This document shows, piece after piece, positions 14,001 to 29,000 of a stretch of 64,000 nt of DNA (the stretch's first letter is position 1; each line of letters starts with the position of its first letter). The position numbers were made by a program, and so were the translations under genes. Source of the DNA: Eumeta japonica (lineage: Eukaryota; Arthropoda; Insecta; Lepidoptera; Psychidae); contig BGZK01001282.1 in assembly GCA_005406025.1 (NCBI GenBank), positions 112,268 to 176,267 on the forward strand, in the 5' to 3' direction. The notes beneath the pieces are model-generated. The model was not told the DNA's origin. It was given only the letters and a program-made list of their open reading frames with translations, and searched no databases.

Positions 14001-17000
14001 TATTCGTTCGGGACTTCTGTGAGCCGAGGTTTGATTCAGACCCTAGCGGTATTTTATAGAGATTGCTCGCAACAGACAGTCGAACATATCCGTTCAGTGC
14101 GTTTAGCGACAAACGGACGTAACAGGCAAAATGCAATTGTCGTTGTCGTCACCAAACATGCGCACCGACAACCAAACGGAGTGCTCTCGAGAAATTGAAC
14201 TCGAACGCAACAACAGATGCATGCAATCGTTCTCGGACTAGGCACTTAGGTAGCTCTGTGTCATCAATACATCGCTTTGGGGTGACGGATTAATGAGTTA
14301 GTACATTACCAGAAATAAGCGCATTCGAAGCACTTCTGAAATAGTTTCTATATCGGTGTAAGAATGCATCAGTCTACGTCGCCACACAGTGTACCATTCT
14401 GACATATGTACGACCTGACAGAGGCTATTTTTTGATGAATTAATTATTTCAGTAAAAGTACTATTCAATTATAATATAAACGACTTATATGAATATCAAT
14501 ATAATTTAAGCTTAATGTTGTACAAATTTTCTTTAAAACAAGTAAACAAAAATTATTTGTTTATTTTAAACCTGTTATTTCAGGGTTATTTGGTGAACAT
14601 TAACGCCGCCGTTTTCAAACTTATCAGCTCTCGATATCGCCTCTTAATCTCTGTCTGGGTTAATATCAATGACCTCCACAGACGTCCGTGAACATACCAC
14701 ATATTATGCAGTTAATGCAGTGCACAAGCATACATTCATACTTATGCGCTTTTTTTTCCGAAAACTTTTATTTTCACGCAGTCGAGTTAATATTTAATTT
14801 AGGTTTACAGTTACACTTCCTGTCCTTGCTTATTTCCTTTAATAGGGAAAAGTATCTTCGCTCAAGAGAGTGGAGGCTTGCGAGGAAAACAACATTGCCT
14901 TCCTACTGTAAATACGTTTTAATAACAATAAATATATAACCTCAAAAACATTTACAGTTTACAATGTAAAAAGTGTATAATTAACATTCTATTTACAACC
15001 GCAAATTTTATAATAAAAAAATAGCATCATCTTCTCGAGATAAGATAAAAGTGCAAGTAGAATAAGATATAGAATAAAATAAATAACTTAATCTCAAATA
15101 AATAATCTCAAAATTAAAATCAAATCAAATAATCTCAAAGAATAAATGAAAACAAGCGTTCTTTTGTAAGCTCTTAGGCTAGTCGCCGATGTGATTACTT
15201 ATGTAATTATATAAATAATCAATTTATTAGCAACGAAAATTTAAATTATTGTCACATACTGGGTTCATCACTTATTGTCGTCAATTGATTATTTATAGAT
15301 TTATTTTGCTTTATTACACTTTCGATCTGTTTTGATACTTTAACATATTTTTGGTTATTTGCGACTAATTTACGACTACAAAATAAGTAGGGCGTACTGA
15401 AAATTTCTGGATTGAATTATAAAATTACTATGATGGTCAAAAATGAATTTATTGCTTCTTAAAATATTCTCCATTAGTAAAAATGCATTTTTCATATTCA
15501 TAAACCAATTTTGAAAAAAAAAATATCACAAGGTGCCAGGTCGGGACTGTATGCAGGACTGCTCATTGGCTTCCTATTTTTCTCTTTCAAAAATTTATTT
15601 GTCTATTTGGCCCTGTGAGAACTGGCATTCTCATTGTGCAAAATGACACGAGTTTTATGGTTATTTTAACGGAGTTCCTGAATAACTTTCGGCAAACAAA
15701 TGGTCATGTATCAATCACCGTTTACGGTACGACAATTCTCCAAAACATCAGTAGCCACCTGTTCAGTTTTATTAAAAAAAGAAGCAATCATCCGCTTAGA
15801 GCTACTTGGCTTGCGCGCCAATTTGGTATCTCGACATACTCATACGGTGGATTGCTGCTTTGTTTTGGGGTCGTGGCAATAAACCCATGTTTCGTCACCT
15901 TTTACTATGTCCCAAACCGAATTTGACGGCTTTTCTTTGAATCTTGTAAACATAGCATTGCACCAATGTGATGCGGTTCGTTTTTTGAGCTTCAGTCAGA
16001 TTATGTGGGATCCACCGCAAGTACAGCTTTTTCATACCAAAATGATTGTGCAGGATTGTATTTGACTCACGCCTATGTCTAAGGATGCATAATCTCATAG
16101 TAGGTCATATGCTGTCTGTTTCGATCATACGGCGCACAGTATCGATGTTTGTTGTTCAGAGCGCTGGATGGGCTACCATCACAAAATGTGTCACTGAGAT
16201 TGACATGACCGCGTTTAGATTTTGGAAACCAATTATAAATAGTCGTCTTGCATGGTGCTTCGTGCCAAAAGTAGTTCAAACCCTAGCGAGGCAAATTACA
16301 TTTAGAGTCATAGAAAATTACACTACAAAAATTTTCATGACTTAAATCCATAGCGATGAAGACACGTAATTTTAAAATGACGCCACAAAGTAAGAATAAT
16401 TGACATTTAGATGAAACAAACTGTGTTCTACAGCCAAATAGCTCCATTTTCAAATGAAGTAATTACTTTTTATATATTATTTATGTAAGTGGCCAGTTCT
16501 AGAAGCTTATAGTGCACCCCATTTGCAGTCTTGATTTGTAGAAAATGAAAAATAAATTTTATACTTTAGCACATACAATAATGTTAAGTATAACGCTACA
16601 ACGCCGCCTCGTATCTATGTTATTAACGTTGTCATTATTGAATGTAAATAGTCATATGAAATTAAATTGAACAAACTAACGCCCTCTATTGGTGGTAATT
16701 AAAAAAAACGCATTTGAGATTTAATAAATATTTTTATTAGCATATTGATTGCAATTGCTAAAAATACAACAATATATGTAAATGTTTTTGCAAATTTTTT
16801 CTTATGCAGTATAACTATGTGTTGATAACTTTTTAGTGCACACACTAAAGTAACTGTTACACATATTGTCCAAACGTGCTAGCAACAAATTATTTTGATT
16901 AATCAATTTTATAACTGAAACTCGTCTTTTCATGTAAGCACACTCAAATAGTAAAACCACCGCTACTTACAATAACAGCTTTAGATATATTTTATTAGGC

Positions 17001-20000
17001 GTACCGTTACGTAACTTGGATACTAATTTAGGTAGATACCTCCATATCTATTATTTTTTTTTGACTAAGAAGATATGCCTACTTTATTTTGAAAAAAAAA
17101 TTGTAGCGATGTAATCCTAATTTAAAATCCGTTCTATAATGATGGAGATCATCAAGTACCGCTAAACCATGGCCAGCCTTACACAGAAGTAGGCAGTCGG
17201 CCGCCCAATCGCATACCATTATATATTTGCAATGATGTAACACAGCTATAATCATTAAACAATCTATAATCCCTTACGTATTTGAACGTAATTTGTGGTA
17301 GAAATTACCGAATGGGTTTTCTACGCATTAATAATACACGGAGTACACAATTTGACTGCATTCAAATGTAGATAGTAGTGTATCATTTCGAAGTATTGTA
17401 AAAGAAAATTGAGGCACGCAGAACTAAAACATATGTATGCGGAACACTCCTTCTGTGTCTATTTGTTACGCACTTGCTTTTTTATATTAGTCCCTGGTTT
17501 ACACAAAACGCACACGAGGCCACAGAATAGAATTGAATTTGTGTAATAGGAATTTTTAAATATGTCTAATACCAAACTTTAAAATAAATTACACGGAGCA
17601 ATGGCGATTTATAGATCATCGACCTACTCCATACTTTGACAAAAAAATAAATATAAATAGGTATATATTTAAATATTTTACTTAATTTTACTGTATTTAA
17701 TAGAACTTAGAAATAAACATATAGTTATCTATGTTTTTACGTAGAATATTAACAAAAATAAAATTCGAATTATTTCTGTGCACAATTAATTATCCCTAAA
17801 AGATTATTGTTTAGGGCAAATAGTAAATAAATACAAAATACACAAAATAATTTTTGCATTTATATTATGCATACTAGAATGTACTGTAAATGGCAAATTT
17901 TATTTTTACCGATTCCGAGGCCAAGGCGTCGATCGATCCTTGCGCCCACGCAGCCTCAACTCGGATGCGTTTTATTAGTTTTTATACCCAATACGAGGGC
18001 TGCTATCAATGTTACTCCATTCATCTCGACACGAATACATATGATTTTAGTATTTGCAATAGTTGTCCGCATTTTTATTTTGTCTGTGACACTAGAAGGT
18101 TGTTTACGAAAATATAGAAGAAACGTAAAAAAAAGTCGTTCGAGTGGGCTTCGACGAGTGTCGCTTTGTTTACGTATACAGCAAAAATGTACATTTTTTA
18201 AGATGCAATATCCATAGTGATGTTCCAATGCAACGACAGTCACAGTCATGATTGCGATCACAATCACAGACTGGTAGCCCTGAAACGATGTATTCCTCTT
18301 TAAATAAAGCCGGTCTTCACTTTATTGCGTGCAAACCACTTAAAGGCGAGGACTGTGAGCCGGTGACGTTCGTAGCTCAATCATGCAAAACGGACGGATT
18401 CGGTGGAGCTAAGCGAGTTAAGAAAGCGAACAACTTCACCGTGAGACGATGTTGAAGTGCAGTTAGTTAGTTTTCTTTTTAGTTACATACATTTTTAACC
18501 ATATTTAACCAGCGGCACACCCCCGGCTGTTCGCGGACGAGATTTTTCTCAGTGTCAACTACCTCAAACGGCCGAACCGCAACGGTCATGTTACTTATCG
18601 AGCGATCTCAACGACGGGAGTTATTTATAAATATCGTAACGAAACACGAGTGAGGCCGTGAGCCGGAAGCGGACGGGGCGCGCCTTACTTCCTACAGCGG
18701 CGTGAATTCTTAGCTCGAGACCGTTGGAGGCAATAAAATAAAACGCTCACCGCCGCCGTCCGTCCGTTGGCGGACACTTCCGGGCCACATATGCGCCCGT
18801 GCGTCGACGATCGTGCGACAATGTCCGCGGTGATGTTGGCGACTCTGAGTGCGCGCGAGTCGATAGTAACATATGAATATGCGCTTTGAAAATCGCTACA
18901 ACAGTTTCCGGGTAATTAATTGGAGTTCTATCTTTTTAATTTGAAAAAGTATTTTTTTATCATATTTACCAAAATTATCAAATACTGATTAAAAGCATTT
19001 ATGGAGATTTTCCTATAAATTACTAAACTAACCTAAACGTATGTACGTTAAAAATATGAGAATTGGATCATATTAAAAAATAGTCAAAAACTCTCTCCAA
19101 TTTTAGTGGGGAACATCCATAGTTAGTCTGTATTATATTTTTTTATTATAATCTAAAAACAATAATACTGTCTACTAAAAACAACGATACTCATGTTTTA
19201 GACATACAACCATAGAGATCAATGCATACGACGTTCTATTTTGGAAAATGATAAATTTATTGTATTTTACTATCATACTAGATTTTCTTATTCTCTCAAT
19301 TATAATTACATTATTAATAAATAATATACAAAAATTTAAAGCTGGAGTCAAAGCCTTGACACCTCTCTTACTTAACTGACAATACGGACATCCGTCAATC
19401 GTTTCATGCAAGATTAAAATGCAGGCTTATAAGCTTTCGGAAGTTTAAAGCGAGTCCCATCTTTAATAAGCCACAAATTTTATACACATAAGATTTGAGT
19501 ACGACACGAACAAGACATTAATTATCCTTATTTAGAATTGAAAGATTTTTATTTTACCAAGACGCGTACTCAATTAATTTTTCGGAATGACAGTTTCTAA
19601 TCTGCTATAATAGCGACAGCATTACAAAATATGCGTTTTGACTTCCTTCCATATAATTTACCATTAACGATTGAATAGTTAAATCTAAAACGACTCCTAC
19701 ATGCGCACATATGTCACAGTAACCACACACGTGATTCATTTTCGCGTTTTTAGTAGAGGACATGAAAAATTTGCTATTCTATCGATGCGCCTCCATTAGG
19801 TCGAGGGTCGTCAAAATCAGCAAATAGAATTCAAAAAAATCACTTCTATTCATAAATAGGTTCAACGGGGCGTCATGATTAAGCACCACCCACAAAAATT
19901 GTTGTTCCACCTGATGTATGACACTTCTAGAATAAGGATATATCACGTCGTAGAAGATTATGGTAGCTGTCGAAAGACGGTCGTCGGAGCGTTACGGAAA

Positions 20001-23000
20001 GAGACAAAAACGAACCGCCAATCTGTCTTTGATATGATCATTTTTAATTACAGGCACGCATCTGCAGCGGGAAAACCTACCTTTGTATACTCACCTGTCG
20101 TTGTATTTGGCGAATTAACGTGCGCTTCTTGCATTAATTTTTTTATTTGAGATTACACAATCTAAAAAAAAAATGTAAGATCTACGTACCGAGATATGTA
20201 CGACTAATTAAAAGAAACTAATTGAAGGAAACGAGCTTACTACCTATGAGGAGATTCGAGGACATTTGGCGATCGGTATAAGTCAAATCAAAAAATTTTA
20301 CATCAACATTTAAAAGTTAAAAAACCTTTTTTCCGTTAGATTCCTCATCAACTCACCCCCAAACATAAACGGATCCGAGTTGATTGGTGTCAAAAATGTT
20401 GTTAAAGTACGATCACGGACGTTCAAATGCCGTATATGACATTATAACAGGAGATGAAACATCGGTATATTGTTACATGCCGGAAAGAAAGCAACAGTCT
20501 TCTGTATGGGTGTTCGAAGGCGATACCAAACCAATAAAATTGAAGAAAGCGAGAAACGTATAGGCAAAAAAAATGATTGCGTTTTTTCTTTAAGACGGGT
20601 CCCGTCTACGTGATCTCACTTGAAGAACAAAAGACAGTTAATGCCGAGTGGTGCACCACTATTTGTTTACCCAGTGTTTTAGTAGCAATTAATTAAAATA
20701 GCGAACTGCACTAATCACTTACTACAAGGGAAATTAATCGCACAAATCCGTTTACGTTAGGTCCATTTTCCTTTACACATCAGTCACATTGAAAATATTA
20801 AACATAACATAACTCTGACAGGTATACAAACATCAACGATGTTGCAATTAAAAAATTAAATTTATTTCATCGACTTTATCAGTGTGCATTTTTTACTTTT
20901 TGCGGTTGGCGTATGCAGTGGAATAATTTAATCCGGCGGATGCGTTGTATTTCAAAAAAGTGTCCTTCGTTTTTTGAGTACAAATCATATATATCTACAG
21001 AATGTAAAACTTTAGTTAAATGCCCAGTAAGTAATATGATACCCTCACACAAGATTATCAATGCAGTGAACTGATAAGAGCCATGGGATTAACTTAACCA
21101 TAGTGAGAAATGTATTAGTCATTTAGCTTGTTGTCAATTTATTGTTTCTTATGGTGTGAAAAAAATCCGGCAATTGCCTTTATTGCTATGTGCAGTGTGC
21201 CACAGTCAGATAAAAGTTTTTCAACCAAATTTTGACTCCATCTAAGTTAAATCCGTTTATGTTTATTATAAAATAAGTACTTGATGTTCACTTTCCTTAA
21301 AAAATATATTTATAACAATATTTTATTTCATAAATATTAATAAATATTTAGTGAAATATTATTATTAGTCGATACAGCTAGATTTCTTTAGAATCCAAAT
21401 ATTTGAAAATACACATTAACAAATATTGCAGCGACATAAAAAAAATGTAATTGGTGAGTTGAAAACAACAGTTTCTATTAGCCTCTGCGTAATAAATCAC
21501 ATTAAGTGATTTTCCTTCGCACAGTTACCTCCGATTCGTGAATTAACAAGGCGCTGACAGATTTTTTTAAAGCGTTTATGTAAGTTTTAATCGGGTTTAA
21601 TTTATTTCGCTCGCGCGAGAAGGTCAACGGTAGGAGTCTTGTACGACGTTAATTTTCGTTGTGTGCTGTTGATTCCTACAGAGCTTTCAATTTCGAGACA
21701 AAACTTAGCGATCGTGCTGAAGGTCACACGCGTCGACCTCGAAGTCTCGAGTTTCAATGCTTCTTGAACTTTTGGAATCTGGAAAGTTCAAAGTTACAGC
21801 GAGAAAGCGAGGGAAACGTAAATGTTCCGACGGCTGGTTCGTTTCGACTATACACACTGACTGATACGAAATTTTTAGAATTTAACAGAAAAGAGTGATA
21901 ATAAAATAATATATACTTCTACGTGATTTCATCGACCGATTATGCGCGTGAAGCTACTAGTGCGGTGCTTCATGTTGTCTTTTAATTACGTTCGTCCAAA
22001 CTTTTATACTTGAGAAGGAGAGAAGTGAAGCATAATCAATTTGTGAATTACAAAATTACAAGCCATACAAACAATATTACAAGTTTGGTATGATATATTG
22101 TTGGTATAGAGATGTATTAGATGTACTAGAATATAACAACTAACGGATTCACACATATTATGATACACATTTTAGGTTTTTATGCGATTCTAAATTAAAA
22201 AAATAAAACTACATGTTCCCAGATAAATATAAAAAAATGTTGATATATTGGATTTATTGCAGCTTTTATATTAAATCCGATTTAAGACTGCTGTTATTTC
22301 TCTTCCACCCATATGGATATATATTCAACGATTAAGATATGTGTATTAGGAGTACAAATAAGTTTCCGCCGTTTTTTAATTTTAATCGAAGTATTATTCA
22401 TCACTAGCAACTAGTTTTTTTCCATCTTTCAGGCAGCGTTCGGATTCCAAGCCTGAAGAACTCCTTATCTTTTGAGGCTATCCACGAATCAACCCAATTT
22501 ATGGTATCTTCATATGATGTGAACCGCTGCTCTGACAGAGCATGTGCGATTAACAGGCACAGATGATAGTCGGACGGCGCAATGTCTGGTGAATACGGCC
22601 GGTGAGGTAGTACTTCCCAAGTGTTTTCAAATAACTTTTCAGCGGAACCGCTACATGCGTACGAGCGTTATCATTTAGAACATATGTGAGCACCAGCCGG
22701 TCCGAGGGCCGCATCCGGCCCGCTGTAAGATTTGTTCCGGCCCGCGAGACATTTTGAAAAATTTCATGTCTGATATCTATCGCTAAAAATTATGAACACT
22801 ACTTTAAAATGCACCTACTTTTGAACGCGGCCCGCGAACATATTTGCACACTATAGTTTGGCCCACAACATGTCAAAGGTTGCCCATACCTAATGTAGAA
22901 GAATAATTTTGTCGTGTCTGGAGTAGTATTGAGGGCGTTTTTCCTGAAGGAAAAGGAGCTCTGAAGAGCTCCGCTCAATCTCATCAATTGTTCGGTATAG

Positions 23001-26000
23001 AGTTCCAGTGATTGTTTCGCTTGAATTAAGCAACTCGTAATACACCACACTCAGCTGATCCCACCAAATATACAGCATGAGTTTTTTCCATGAATATTCG
23101 GTTTTTTTGTGGATGTTGATGTGTGGCCAGGTGGTCCCTATGATTTTCTTCTTTCTGGTTTATCATAATGTATCCACTTTTCATCACCAGTGACGATTGA
23201 CAAATGACGCTTGTTTGGTTCAAATTTAGACATTTTTGGATAAAAAAAATATGATGCTAATATAAAGTTAATAATACGATAGGGGTTATGTTGTTCTTGA
23301 ATGAGAAACATAATTTTCAAGCCGGTTGTCATATGCGAATTCTAACGTAAGCTTCGTGCCATGCCATCTCTCTCAAAACGGCGGAAACTTATTTGTACTC
23401 CTAATATATATATATATATATATATATCTTATTTAACGTAAAGCGTATCTGCTATTACCCACTGATCGATCAACATGCCTTGCGGCGATGCGTCGAACTT
23501 AATATAACACAAATAAGCTATGAATTATTTTTAGCCCGATAAAAATTGCCTCAGATGCTTATTATCTCAATAAATTAAACTAGTTGTGTTCGTTTATTTA
23601 TACATTTTGTAAGTATGCGAAAGAAGTTAATGAACACTCGTTCTATTTTCTCATATTTAAAAACGTCGCATGCGTCAGAAACTGAAAATGAGCAATTTCA
23701 TTATCAAATGCATATTTGACTGACGGCATTTGAATCGATGTACCGACAAAATAAGTAACGTATTGCGACTCATTTTTCGTACACATTATGATATGAACGC
23801 GAAATGAGAAACGTCACGTCCGGATCTCGTTTTATTGTTTACTGATATAGCATATTAGTAGCCAGGGTATATACGCGTTCATCATAAAAAAAAATGCGAT
23901 GTCTACAATCATGAGCTAAATGATTGCACTGCTATTTGAAGATAGTTACGGCAAATTTACGAGACGGCAAAAAGCGCTGTATTTTGTATGTATAATTGTA
24001 ATGTAATTTATAGTTACCGATCGGCTCGCAACGAATATACAAGTCGTACGCATATATCTAAATGCAAACATTTACCCAGAGTGCCAACACGACAAAACTA
24101 AACTATCTTCGAAACCATAGACTATAGACTTAGGCTCTGAACACCATACTTAGCGGCCGTATCTTTTTAGCGCTTTTTTTTATGTTACAGTGCCATAACA
24201 ATAAGGCGCGTAACATCGTTAACACTCGACGCAAACGCTAAATGACCCTTTTAAGATGAAATGTTTCACTATGTAAATGATGCTAGCGAACATTGCGTCA
24301 ACTCTGGGACTTTGTGTGTGCATGTTTAATATTTTTAAGGGTCAACTTTACTGGCGACAGGCGAGTGTCGATATAAAACACTTCGGAAATATGAATTTAC
24401 GAGATTTTACGTCTTTAAGAAATAGACTAAAATTCATCTGTCATACATTAGCGAAAACCGATTCGTACATTTTGATTTAGTCTTAGGAAAGTAGTAAGTT
24501 TAATTGACATCGGTTTAGATTTCCGATCCAGGGAGTAGTGGTAAAGGGTCTAAATATAATTTTCAACTTCGAACTGGTTCATAAGCTCAAAAAGTTACAA
24601 TTAGCAACAACCGTAGAAGTAGTGGGGATACAAGCATGCACTGCAAACTTGAATGACATAGTGTGATGATGTTCACCGGCTCTGTAATGTTGGATCATTT
24701 TAATCACCGGCCGATATTGTCATCGGGACTTTCGTTCCGCGGGTGATGATCTTTCAACACTGACCAGAAATGATGTCTATTTAATTATGGCTGGGCTTAT
24801 AATTAACGATTATCAATGACCACATTACCGCACCATAATGTAACCGCAACAGGGATTGTTTGTGGTTTACTCTTACGTATTTATATATTGATTGCAATGG
24901 TTTTTATTAAATTATTTGTATTGAAATACAATAACCATTACTATACAAGAGCAGTTGTACAAATATGAAACAGGAATACAAACCAAAGTATCCGAACTAA
25001 TTTTCCATTTACATCAAATTTTCCTCCACCGCGTATTACAGTTTCGAAGCATAACTTATTCATAATTTTCTATGGCTTATTATATAGATTTTCTAATACT
25101 TCTTAAACTATGAGACCTATAGAAGATATATATCGCTAGAAATAATAAACGAATCAACGGTATTCGTCTAGATATCAGATATTCATTGCAATTTTATATA
25201 TCAACAATTATTTCATGTCACTATTGATAAGGAAAACAATAACGCGACGGAACACCACGACAGTAGTACAGTTTACAAACTGTCATTCAACGCGAGCATC
25301 GGGACAAGAACACGAAAAAAAAACAATAACAGTGACTGTCCCGTTAGTATTAGGCCAGGTGACCCGGCGGTGATATGTCCCCGTACACTAGTGACTGTCA
25401 CCGCTTTTCCTAACGGAGTCTCTTGTTCTGCTGTAGTCGAATGAGGCGCACCCGAATAATGCACGTCGCTGAGCGTCGCTTCCATAACTAGAACTCTGAT
25501 TGGTAGGAGCCATTGACGGGAACGTGTTTTAGATAAAAAAAAAAAATCAATGGCACTCCGTGAGTGCCGACAGAAGTGAAAATTTGAACAAATACGTGTG
25601 TATTTTTTGAATCGCCAGGAAATATTTCATTGTCCAGGATATACTTTTAAATGAAGTGTTTTTTTTTTTATTAATTATTGTACATGAAAAATAATGCATA
25701 TTATTTTACATATAAAAATTGCAATCTATTGCTTAAAACGTAAATTTACAATAGGAAAAGTTCCGACATGAATATATAAAAATGTTGTACGTATATATAC
25801 AAATATGTTTATATTATATATAGTCAGTGGCGGCGATAGGCGTCGGCGACCGCCGACGGCCTCGCGCCTGAAGGGGCCTCGCAAACAAAAAAGTTTTGTC
25901 TACAAGTTATTAAAAAGAGGCCTCGCAAAAAGTTTTGCCTACAAGTTATTAAAAAGAGGCCTCGCAAACCTGATGTCGCCGACGTCCACGAGTGGTGTAG

Positions 26001-29000
26001 CGCCGCCACTGTATATAGTTATATTATCGCGGTATATAACTATATATATACAACTCTCTCTCTCCACAACCCAACACAACCCAAACTCAACTCTCGTGTA
26101 AACGGGGCCAATATATGTAGATACTTACATACAGAGATGTCGGTTACGTAAGAGTAACAGTGTCGCGAGTTCAATGGTTTTTTCCCCATCTCAATAAATG
26201 TCCTACGCGCCTAAAGAAGTTTTCACTTCAAAAAAAAGAAGAATTTTTTAATAAAAATAAATTTCGATTCATATCAGCTACGTGTAGATGGATACTGCAA
26301 CAATGTTGTCGAATGGACGTTACTGTAAAACGTATATAAAAATGCATGTCCGTGCTTTGTAAGGCATCTAATACCGAAATGCAGTGACTGATGGACTGAC
26401 AGGATACAGAATGACGATTGACAGATTATCACAACACATCTCAAAGTGAACGGTTCAGACGAAATCTAGATCTGAATCTTAAGACAAAGTACTTAAACAT
26501 AAGTATCTGAGTGGGCAACCGTGTTATAGCAAGATTTTTTTTAAAATTTCATACGAAATAAAAAAAACTTTCATATTCAAAACTGCCAGGGACTACTATA
26601 CGTGTTTTTTTTTTAATAAACGGGGTTCATGATCGAAATAGGAATTATGTCAAAATCGAAACGGAAAAGTAAAATCTATTTTACATACAGACAGTTGGGT
26701 GAACCTGGATTACCGTCAGTGCAATGGCGGTTTCAGACGAGGATGATGACCTCTCTGGGCTGGGTCTTTGTCCTACTATTGTAATCCAATTGGAGCCAGT
26801 CCTGACAGCACCTCGTACGTGTGATCCCCCCAGACTCGAACATTGGTTCCGTCCTTGATATATAAAAAAAATCTCTTTTTTATACATCAGTGTTCCGCCC
26901 TAGATATTTCACACGATGGCCGCAACAATAAAGCGATGGTTGTGATCGAATGTCGCTTTCGACTCAAAAGGTAATTTAATTCGAAATATTAGAAAACTTT
27001 AAGTTGAAAATTTATTACTTTGAATGAAGTGATTTTTTTTATTTGGAAATAGTATCATGTTTTCTTTTATTAATATTTCTATTGCTATATTAAAAAATAT
27101 ATATTTCAATAGAATAGTTATTGGTGATATAAAAAAAATATTTTGTCATCTCAAAAGAATACGTTTTTTACTTTAAATCTTACGGTCTTGGTTTAAAGAA
27201 ACCACTTTAATGTTCCTAGCTTGATTTGAAATGAATTTTGCCAATACATTGTTTCGTATTAAATATATAATATTTAAAGCGAAATAATAAAAATAACTTA
27301 TCACTGGGAATGAAGAAATTTCTCATTTTGAAACAAAAATATGCTTTACTTGTAGCAACACTTTTGTTAATTTATAGCCCTTATATTTACTACACTTTCT
27401 ACTATGAAAATTAAAATAATTAATTAGCAGCAGAAAACTTACTACTGATTGCGTAAAACAAGATAACGTTAACAAAATCAAAATTAAATTACTCAAGTTG
27501 CAAGTAGTCCTTTTATATATTATATATGTAATATAAAAGAACTATATATAGTTCTTTCAAATATAATATAACGAAAATATAACTTTTGTTACAGTATACG
27601 CCCTAAAATCTTTCACAAAACCTACCTACTATTTTTAGAATACAACAATGAAACTAAAATAATTCCTTATGTTCAACATTCACATGTCAGGAATAGCACA
27701 GAACGTTGGCACAGATCCTACGTACTCATGTAGAACACCATTAGCGACACATTTAATGCCGTTTACAGAACACCAACAACGTTTTTAGTAGGTATGTCTA
27801 TTAAAGTCGGAGGTTTATTCGTAGTTTTCGAATATTAGGGTATTCAATAGGGTATACACTTACTAAAAAAATTATCGATTACCTCTTGAAAAGTATTCCA
27901 TAAATACAATAAGACTTCCATGATCAGGCGCACCGGAGTCAAATTTGAACTTGATTCTTTATTATCATGACTAAACGGAATAAATTATAAAACACGACAC
28001 GCCGCAAGCCAGACAGCGGTCGAAGTGACGTAACGATCCAAAACTAATCCGCGATGAATCAGCGCGTACGTCACGACGTGCAACGAACGTCATTCGAGAA
28101 AGTTATTCCCGTTTTTTGGACTCAAGATTTTATTAATTAAAATTTCTTAGAATATACATCAGTAATCTGAGTCAAAACCTATTTCCAATTTTTTATGACA
28201 AATTCTATGTTTTTTCCAATTTAAACATATTTTCTTAGAATGAAACATTATTTTAAGAATATTTTATATCTCATGTAAGGAAATTCATTATTTCAATTCG
28301 AATACGTATATTTGTTTTAAACTACATTTCTATGAAACAAAGAAGTACTTTTCGAAAAAACTCGTTTTCTTAGGACAAAATAATCTGCTTTTTTTTCCCT
28401 AAACGAAGGTGACACTTAAAATTTTTAAAATTAGGTATAGAAATACCAGCTCACCCGTCTTCCAGCCCCTACTCAACATCATACAATTTTCATTTATTTC
28501 CTAAAATAAAATAAAACTTCAACGAAAGTGGTTTACGGACGCTGAGGAATCAGTGGCTGCATATGAAAAGGCCGTCGAAGCGACTCGTAAGTGCGAGTGG
28601 TAAAGTGTTTCTCTCAGTGGTTCCATCGAATGCAGCGATGAATTGATATCAATGGATGCTATTTTGAAAAATAATAATAATAAAAATAATTTGTTAGTTT
28701 ACTCAGTTTTTAATGTTCTTAGGACTTTCTAGTTGACCCATGTAAGTTAAAAAAATAATAACAACCTGACCCTATATAGTAGATTTATAAAAAAGTCCTA
28801 ATCAAATTTTTAATGAGCAAATAACTATATCTGCACTCCCAAAGAAAAAAAAAACAGATAAGAAGGCACGAATAACCATATCTTATGCACGAATAGCCAT
28901 ATATATGGTCACTTTCTCGACAGTCGCATATTAAAATTTTCGCTTGAAACTAAGTTGACAATGAGTTAACAAATGGAGAATTTACTATAAGACGCATGGC

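Noticed and set aside
20879..21061. Plus/minus frames after mariner copy 2, possibly its C-terminus
   Set aside because: A weak likeness ([10 protein letters not shown] to the mariner WFxRMQKCI motif), but the intervening catalytic PDLAPxD region is missing and flanking text does not fit.
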